From assembly GCF_000820505.1 (NCBI RefSeq), contig NZ_JWJD01000001.1, positions 390,140 to 449,564 of the forward strand: a DNA stretch of 59,425 nt, read 5' to 3'. A program made the position numbers and the translations under genes. Of this stretch, positions 54,130-59,425 are shown in pieces (position 1 is the stretch's first letter; each line of letters opens with the position of its first letter). This DNA is from Geoalkalibacter ferrihydriticus DSM 17813 (GTDB lineage: Bacteria; Desulfobacterota; Desulfuromonadia; Desulfuromonadales; Geoalkalibacteraceae). The notes below the pieces were generated by a model. That model worked only from the letters and a program-made list of their open reading frames with translations, was not told where the DNA came from and searched no databases.

Positions 54130-56154
54130 TTGGCCCAGATCGTTTTTTCCAGTTGGGGAAACAAGGTCGTTGACAACCGCAAGGGCGGCGAGCAAGCCGA
54201 AGCTCCGAGCTTCAAGCTGCCCGTCACCCTTGATGGCGAAAAACCCCTCGCCGCCTTCATGGGTTGGGACGGCATCATCGCCTTCGACGACAATGTCAAC
54301 ATACCGGCCATGGCCGCGGAATACATGAAGCGAGTGCAGGAACTGTACTGCTGCGGCAAATGTACTCCCGGCAAAAAAGGCACCAAGGTGCTCGCCGATT
54401 TGCTCGGCGCGGTGCTTGCCGGCCAGGCCGCAGCCGCCGACCTTGACAAGGTGCCGCAACTTGCCGAATTGATGAAAAACTGCAAGTGCACCCTGTGCCA
54501 GAGCGCCACGGTTCCGGTACTGCACGCCGTCACCCACTACCGCGAAGACTTTCTAGCCTGCCTCAGCGGCTCGCTGAACAAGCCTGCGCAGGGGCATCAC
54601 CTCATCCATAAATATACCGCACCCTGTCAGGACAAATGTCCTGCTCACATCGATATTCCCGCCTATATCGAGGCGGTCAAAGAATATCGCTTCGATGAAT
54701 CCCTTGAAGTGATCCGCAACAGCATGCCCATTCCTGCCGTTTGCGGCCGGGTCTGCCCACATCCCTGCGAAACCGCTTGTCGCCGCACCAACGTCGATGA
54801 ACCCATCAGCATCATGCTGCTCAAGCGCTCGGCCTCCGACTGGGAATGGAAGCATCACCAGAATCCGCCTATGCAGCCCAAGGCGCGCAAAAACAAAACC
54901 GTGGCCGTCGTCGGCGCCGGACCGGCAGGTCTCACCGCCGCCTATTACCTCGCCCTTGAGGGCTATCCCGTCACTATCTATGAGGCTCTGCCGGATGGCT
55001 ACGGCGGGGGCATGGTCGCGGTGGGCATACCACCCTACCGGATGCCGCGCCCCATTCTCCAGCGCGACATCGATATCATTTCCGCCCTGGGCGTCAAAAT
55101 CATTTATAACACCCGCGTAGGCAAAGACATTTCACTACCCGAATTGAAGGGAAAATTCGACGCGGTATTTCTTGCTCCCGGCGCGCACCGCTCCAAACCC
55201 ATGGGCGTCGAAGGTGAGGACAAGGGCTACAAGGGCTTTCTCAAAGGCGGCATCGATTTTCTGCGCGAAGCCTACATGGGTCAGCCCACCGGCATGGGGA
55301 AAAAGGTCGTCGTGGTCGGCGGCGGCAACACCGCTATAGACTGCGTACGCGTCGCCTTGCGCGAGGGCGCCGAGGAATCCGTGCTGCTTTACCGTCGCTC
55401 GCGCAAGGAAATGCCTGCCGATGTCTGGGAAGTCGACGGGGCCGAAGAGGAAGGGGTCAAGTTCGAATTTCTCGTTCTGCCCAAACGTATTGTCGTCGAC
55501 AAGAAGGATCAGGTGATCGGCGTCGAATGCGTGCGCATGGAACTCGGCGAACCCGACGATTCTGGACGACGTCGACCACAGCCGGTGGAGGGCAGTGAAT
55601 TTGTTGTCGAATGCGACACGGTGATTCCGGCCATCGGACAGGATCCGGAACTGTCCTTCATCCCCGAGAAAATGGGCATCGATATCACCAAATGGAATAC
55701 CGTCGTCACCCGCTTTCTGCCGCTTAAAGATGCCAAGGGCAAAAATCTCAACGACAGCATGGGAAATCCCCTGTCCCGCGTCCTGGTCACTGACTGCGAA
55801 GGGGTTTTCGCCGGCGGCGACGCAGAAATCGGGCCATTGACGGCGGTGGCCTGCGTCGGCAGCGGTCACCGCGCGGCCAAAGTCATGCAGCGCTGGCTTG
55901 AGGAGGGGAAGTCGTACCTGACGGACGAGGAAATCATGGAAGACATTCTCACCTACCTCGGCGTTTACGACAAAAATGAGCAGGTGTCCTGGTTGGATTC
56001 CGCAAGCCGTGAACATCAGGCCGAAATACATGGCCCCGAACGAGCCAGCTACAAGAATTATTCCGAAGTCGAACTCGGATTCAAGGACAGTCAAGCGGTT
56101 CGCGAAGCCGAACGTTGCCTGCGCTGTTATCGCATGGCCATGGCGGCGATTTGA
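54130..56154 (+). CDS. sfrB: NADPH oxidoreductase beta subunit SfrB
   Basis: Cytoplasmic partner of SfrA, first described as a soluble Fe(III) reductase in Geobacter sulfurreducens and later linked to NADPH oxidation during acetate growth. The 674-residue product has an N-terminal NuoF-like Fe-S region (CCGKCTPGKKG, CKCTLC). A GltD-like module follows, with the CxxxxC clusters (CQDKCPAHIDIPAYI, CGRVCPHPCETACRR) near 160-220, the FAD site VGAGPAGLTAAYYLA and an NAD(P) site VVVGGGNTAIDCVR. The start is a TTG with AGGAGG at seven bases. The sfrA gene lies 97 bases downstream. Confidence 0.93.
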   Translation: MAQIVFSSWGNKVVDNRKGGEQAEAPSFKLPVTLDGEKPLAAFMGWDGIIAFDDNVNIPAMAAEYMKRVQELYCCGKCTPGKKGTKVLADLLGAVLAGQAAAADLDKVPQLAELMKNCKCTLCQSATVPVLHAVTHYREDFLACLSGSLNKPAQGHHLIHKYTAPCQDKCPAHIDIPAYIEAVKEYRFDESLEVIRNSMPIPAVCGRVCPHPCETACRRTNVDEPISIMLLKRSASDWEWKHHQNPPMQPKARKNKTVAVVGAGPAGLTAAYYLALEGYPVTIYEALPDGYGGGMVAVGIPPYRMPRPILQRDIDIISALGVKIIYNTRVGKDISLPELKGKFDAVFLAPGAHRSKPMGVEGEDKGYKGFLKGGIDFLREAYMGQPTGMGKKVVVVGGGNTAIDCVRVALREGAEESVLLYRRSRKEMPADVWEVDGAEEEGVKFEFLVLPKRIVVDKKDQVIGVECVRMELGEPDDSGRRRPQPVEGSEFVVECDTVIPAIGQDPELSFIPEKMGIDITKWNTVVTRFLPLKDAKGKNLNDSMGNPLSRVLVTDCEGVFAGGDAEIGPLTAVACVGSGHRAAKVMQRWLEEGKSYLTDEEIMEDILTYLGVYDKNEQVSWLDSASREHQAEIHGPERASYKNYSEVELGFKDSQAVREAERCLRCYRMAMAAI

Positions 56155-56251
56155 ACACATCAGTTGCATTTAGGACATCAGCGCGCAGGTGTTGGTCCAT
56201 AGGCGGATCCGGGCACTGCGCCTGCTGCCCGATTTTCGAGGTGATATCAAC

Positions 56252-58819
56252 ATGGTCAGTTTGACGATTGATGGCAGGACGGTCAGCGTACCCGCAGGCA
56301 CCACCATCCTGGAAGCGGCTCGTCAGCTCGGCATTGCCATTCCGACCCTGTGCTGGCTGCAAAAAGTCTCGCCGACCGGCGCCTGTCGCGTCTGCGTTGT
56401 GCGGATCGAGGGTGTCGAGCGTCTAATGACCGCGTGCAACACACCGGTCAAAGAGGGAATCGTCGTCACGACCGACAGCGAAGAGATTTCCGCAACACGT
56501 CGCCAGATCATGGAACTGATGCTGGTCAACCACCCTCTGGATTGTCCGGTGTGCGATGCCGGCGGAGAGTGTGACCTGCAGGACGCCTGCTACAATCTCG
56601 ACGTCGTGCGTCAAGAATTCAGCGCCGAAGATGTCCAGCCCGGTCCCATCGACAAGTGGCCCCTGATCCAGCAGGTTCCATCGCGCTGTATCCTGTGCGA
56701 GAAATGCGTCAAGGTCTGCCATGAGGTGGTCGGCTCAAGTTCGTTGTTCATCAACGACAAGGGCGAACGCGCCTACATCGACAAACACCTTGAGCTGTGC
56801 GAGTTCTGCGGCAATTGCGTGGCCGTTTGTCCCACCGGCACAATGATCTCCAAACTTTTCAAATTCCGCGCGCGCCCCTGGGAGCTGAAAAAAACCCGTT
56901 CCCTGTGTACCGGCTGCGGCAGTCAGTGCGAAATAGATATTCATGTCAAGAACAACCAGATCTATCGCATCACTTCAGACGATGAGAATACCGTCAACAA
57001 CGGCAATCTATGCATCGGGGGGTTTTTCAGCTACGGCTATGTCAACTCCACACAGCGCCTGAGCACGCCCCTGATTAACCAGGGCGGGCAATTGATGCGT
57101 GCCGATTGGGACGAAGCCCTGGGTCAGGTTGCCGAACGCGCTCAGCAAATCCGTGCCGCCCATGGCGCCGATGCCTTGGCCGGTCTCGCCTCGCCGCGCC
57201 TGACCAACGAGGAGAACTATCTCTTCCAAAAGCTTTTCCGCGTTGGGCTGGGCTCGAACAATATCGATTCCGAGGCCCGCTTCGGCGCACTGCGCGCTCT
57301 GCTGCCCCTCGCCGCTAACCTCGGCCTCCCGGGTGCCAGCAATCGCATGGATCGTATCGGCCACTCCGACGCGGTATTGGTTTTCGGCAGCGACGTCACC
57401 GCCGAAGCACCCGCCATCGACTGGCAGATCGAAGCCGCCTGCCGCAAGCGCGACGGTAAACTGGTCGTGGCCAACATGCGGCGGGTCAAACTGTCGCGCT
57501 GGGCCAACACGCAACTCAGTTATCGTCCCGGCAGCGAAGTTTTTCTGGCCAACGCCCTGGCCCGCTTGATTGTGGACAAGGGCCTGGCCGACAAAGACTA
57601 TCTGAATCAATATTTGGCCAACCCCGAGGACGTCGAAAAACATCTGAGCCAAGTCGACCTCGCCCAGGCCATCAAGGAAACCGGGCTGTCTCAGGCCCTT
57701 CTCGAAGAAGCAGCCGACTATCTCGGTCAGGCCGAAACAGTTGCCGTCATTTTCGGCGGGGACATCACCCGCGGCGCTGCCGCGGCCGATAAAGTACAGG
57801 CTATCGCCAACCTGGCCTTGATCTGCGGGGCCCTGCACGGCGACGTCGGTGGACTGTTCCCGGTGGACGAAAAGGGCAACACTCAGGGATTGCTCGATAT
57901 GGGCGCCTGCCCCGAATTCCTGCCCGGGTTTTCCGATTATGCAAAAGAAAAATCGCGCTTCGAGAAGCTCTGGTCGTGCAGCCTGCCCGACGGCGGGCGC
58001 AATGCCGAGAAGATTCTTGAAGGGATCGAAAAGGGTGAGGTGCGCTTCCTCTATCTTGCAGCGACCAATCCGCTCATCTCCTTTCCTGACAGCCGCCGCT
58101 GGCGCAAGGCATTGGAAAGCCTGGACATGCTGGTGGTACAGGACATTCTGCCGTCGGAAGTCACCCGCCTCGCCCATGTGGTGCTGCCCGCCGCCGCCTT
58201 CGCCGAAAAATCAGGCAGCCTGACCTCCCTTGACCATCGCGTCAATTGTCTGCGCCGTGCCATGAAGGCTCCGGGCAAGGCCCGCGAGGATTGGGACATC
58301 CTCGCCGATCTTTATCAGCGACTGCTCCCCGGCAGCGTGCGTCTCGACAATGCGGCATTGCTTGACGAAATCAAAACCGCAGCCCCCATCTACAGCGATG
58401 TGTGCCTGCCGGCTCAGGACCGGTGCCGACCCTGCGTGAAGCCGCTGCCCATGCCTGAGAAAAAGAGCCTGCGCTATGCGCCGGTCACGGCCAAGGCGGA
58501 AGCCAGCGGCATGCAGCTGCTCACGGGGAAAATCCTTTTCCACTTCGGCACCACCACCACCTTTGCCGAGGGTCCGCTGGAAGTCGCGCCCGAAGGCTTT
58601 ATCGAGGTCAATCCTCAGGATGCCCAAACTCTCGGCGTTGCCGATGGCGGTGCCATCCGCGTGACCTCTCAGACCGGAGCGGCGCAGGCCAAGGTCAAGA
58701 TCACCGAAAACGTTCCGCCCGGCCTGCTCTTCGCGCCTTACCATTTCAGCGACGTCGACATCAACCAGATCATGCCCATGGCGGTCAACCGCGTGGCCGT
58801 GGATGTCGCCAAAGCCTGA
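56252..58819 (+). CDS. sfrA: NADPH oxidoreductase alpha subunit SfrA (NuoG-like)
   Basis: The 855-residue partner of SfrB. Its N-terminal [2Fe-2S] domain has Cys34, Cys45, Cys48 and Cys62. The NHPLDCPVCDAGGECDLQ segment with a His ligand, two 4Fe-4S motifs (CILCEKCVKVC, CEFCGNCVAVCP) and a molybdopterin-oxidoreductase-like body beginning CTGCGSQCEI follow. The C-terminal LEVAPEGFIEVNPQDAQTL segment resembles a molydopterin-binding domain, though the Mo/W content of SfrA is not shown. GAGGTGAT precedes the ATG at 56252; an earlier in-frame ATG at 56189 has no site. A terminator follows. Confidence 0.93.
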   Translation: MVSLTIDGRTVSVPAGTTILEAARQLGIAIPTLCWLQKVSPTGACRVCVVRIEGVERLMTACNTPVKEGIVVTTDSEEISATRRQIMELMLVNHPLDCPVCDAGGECDLQDACYNLDVVRQEFSAEDVQPGPIDKWPLIQQVPSRCILCEKCVKVCHEVVGSSSLFINDKGERAYIDKHLELCEFCGNCVAVCPTGTMISKLFKFRARPWELKKTRSLCTGCGSQCEIDIHVKNNQIYRITSDDENTVNNGNLCIGGFFSYGYVNSTQRLSTPLINQGGQLMRADWDEALGQVAERAQQIRAAHGADALAGLASPRLTNEENYLFQKLFRVGLGSNNIDSEARFGALRALLPLAANLGLPGASNRMDRIGHSDAVLVFGSDVTAEAPAIDWQIEAACRKRDGKLVVANMRRVKLSRWANTQLSYRPGSEVFLANALARLIVDKGLADKDYLNQYLANPEDVEKHLSQVDLAQAIKETGLSQALLEEAADYLGQAETVAVIFGGDITRGAAAADKVQAIANLALICGALHGDVGGLFPVDEKGNTQGLLDMGACPEFLPGFSDYAKEKSRFEKLWSCSLPDGGRNAEKILEGIEKGEVRFLYLAATNPLISFPDSRRWRKALESLDMLVVQDILPSEVTRLAHVVLPAAAFAEKSGSLTSLDHRVNCLRRAMKAPGKAREDWDILADLYQRLLPGSVRLDNAALLDEIKTAAPIYSDVCLPAQDRCRPCVKPLPMPEKKSLRYAPVTAKAEASGMQLLTGKILFHFGTTTTFAEGPLEVAPEGFIEVNPQDAQTLGVADGGAIRVTSQTGAAQAKVKITENVPPGLLFAPYHFSDVDINQIMPMAVNRVAVDVAKA

Positions 58820-58855
58820 ATTCCTGAAGTTCCAATCCCATTTTATTTATTTGGT

Positions 58856-58887
58856 AGCCCGGAGAATTATTTCTTCGGGCTTTTTTC
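58856..58887 (+). terminator. Terminator after sfrA
   Basis: AGCCCGGAGAA pairs with TTCTTCGGGCT around a three-base loop and is followed by a T run. Confidence 0.9.
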
Positions 58888-58951
58888 TTACTGGCAAAGA
58901 TTTGCTGCGCCTTATATGATGCAAAACTTACAACCCCTTATGGAGATCAGC

Positions 58952-59269
58952 ATGGACACCTCTTTTTTTCAGATCCAGGATCAGATTGCTTTTTCCGATG
59001 ATGCGGCACGCAAAATTGCTCTTGCCACCACCGATCATTCGCGCACCACCCTCTGGTGTCTGGCCCCAGGTCAGCATATTCATCCCCACGTCCACGCCGG
59101 TGACCATGTCTGGGTGGTGTTGCAAGGCCGCGGAACTTTTCTGGGTGAAAACGAGATGTCGCAGGAAATCGGTGTCGGGACGGTTCTGGTCGCGCCTGCC
59201 GGGCGCCCCCACGGCGTCCGCAACGACGGCGATCAAGGTCTGGTCTTCGTGAGTGTCTCCGCGGGGTAA
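58952..59269 (+). CDS. Cupin domain protein
   Basis: A 105-residue single-domain cupin. The first metal motif is seen as HIHPHVHAGDHVWVVLQGRG and the second as LVAPAGRPHGVRN. It could bind a metal ion and act as an enzyme or sensor; the substrate is unknown. GGAG precedes the ATG at 58952. It has its own transcript after a terminator. A MITE copy follows. Confidence 0.88.
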   Translation: MDTSFFQIQDQIAFSDDAARKIALATTDHSRTTLWCLAPGQHIHPHVHAGDHVWVVLQGRGTFLGENEMSQEIGVGTVLVAPAGRPHGVRNDGDQGLVFVSVSAG

Positions 59270-59302
59270 GACACAGGGGAGAAAGCATGGGGATGTAAAT
59301 TC

Positions 59303-59425
59303 GCAACTATTCTGCCACGTCCCACAGTACCTCAGGATGCGGCGGTTGAGCGCTGCGGCAAATGTTTGAGCCGCAGGTGAGTTTTTGCCGCACGCGATGC
59401 CGCCGGGTCCTGCGGTGCATGCTGA
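59303..59425 (-). mobile_element. MITE-like element copy, inverted relative to the 40.1-kb copy, cut by the window end
   Basis: Read on the minus strand this matches the 40.1-kb element over its whole visible length, including CCGCAGG, GGCGGCATCGCGTGCGGCAA, CTGCGGCTCAAACATTTGCC and the terminal repeat GCAACTATTCTGC at 59303-59315. By eye most positions agree. The other terminal repeat would lie just past the window end. Confidence 0.85.

Overview
The window looks like chromosomal DNA of a GC-rich, anaerobic, motile deltaproteobacterium of the Desulfuromonadales type (Geobacter, Desulfuromonas or Geoalkalibacter relatives). The evidence is an adjacent sfrB-sfrA pair, a single-chain pyruvate:ferredoxin oxidoreductase, MglAB, PilT, a CxxCH haem sensor, many c-di-GMP proteins, sigma54- and sigma28-like promoters, and frequent TTG/GTG starts with good ribosome binding sites. 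The assignment rests on gene content read by eye; no search was run.

Layout. 1-4.6 kb: an IS21-type insertion-sequence end has cut pseC, followed by pseB and a Maf/DUF115 protein (a flagellin glycosylation operon with a sigma54-like promoter). 4.6-5.8 kb: a HepT/MntA toxin-antitoxin pair with frameshifted hepT, then a 56-bp tandem repeat. 5.8-10 kb: a lactate module (LarA racemase, FAD dehydrogenase, Fe-S subunit). 10-18 kb: small proteins, archease with RtcB RNA ligase, an SDR protein, TatA, MoaA with a structured leader, PilT and a PP-loop enzyme. 18-25 kb: a signalling block (SpoIIAA-like protein, PAS-GGDEF-EAL, chemoreceptor, CheW, HD-GYP). 25-28.5 kb: an accessory patch with a HupE/UreJ metal-transport-like cluster and a Fic-protein cassette bounded by 26-bp direct repeats, ending at tRNA-Asn.

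28.5-37 kb: MglBA, pyruvate:ferredoxin oxidoreductase, then the recR-ebfC-dnaX-SRP RNA-tRNA-Ser cluster. 37-40 kb: FlhB-like and FliK-like flagellar proteins and a diguanylate cyclase. 40-43 kb: a short inverted-repeat mobile element, then groEL-groES under CIRCE control. 43-50 kb: an aminotransferase behind a probable ZTP riboswitch, then def-fmt-DUF116-rsmB-[7-bp repeat array]-rpe-nudix. 50-59 kb: a truncated haem sensor, methionine synthase/MTHFR, glutaredoxin, SfrB-SfrA and a cupin.

The most notable points are a MITE-like family (one intact copy with 13-bp terminal inverted repeats and an 8-bp target duplication at 40.1 kb, an internally deleted copy at 51.2 kb next to a sensor with no output domain, and a copy running off the right end); the ZTP-type riboswitch with an overlapping terminator; the Fic cassette with its operator array; and a 16.6-copy heptamer array inside an essential-gene operon.
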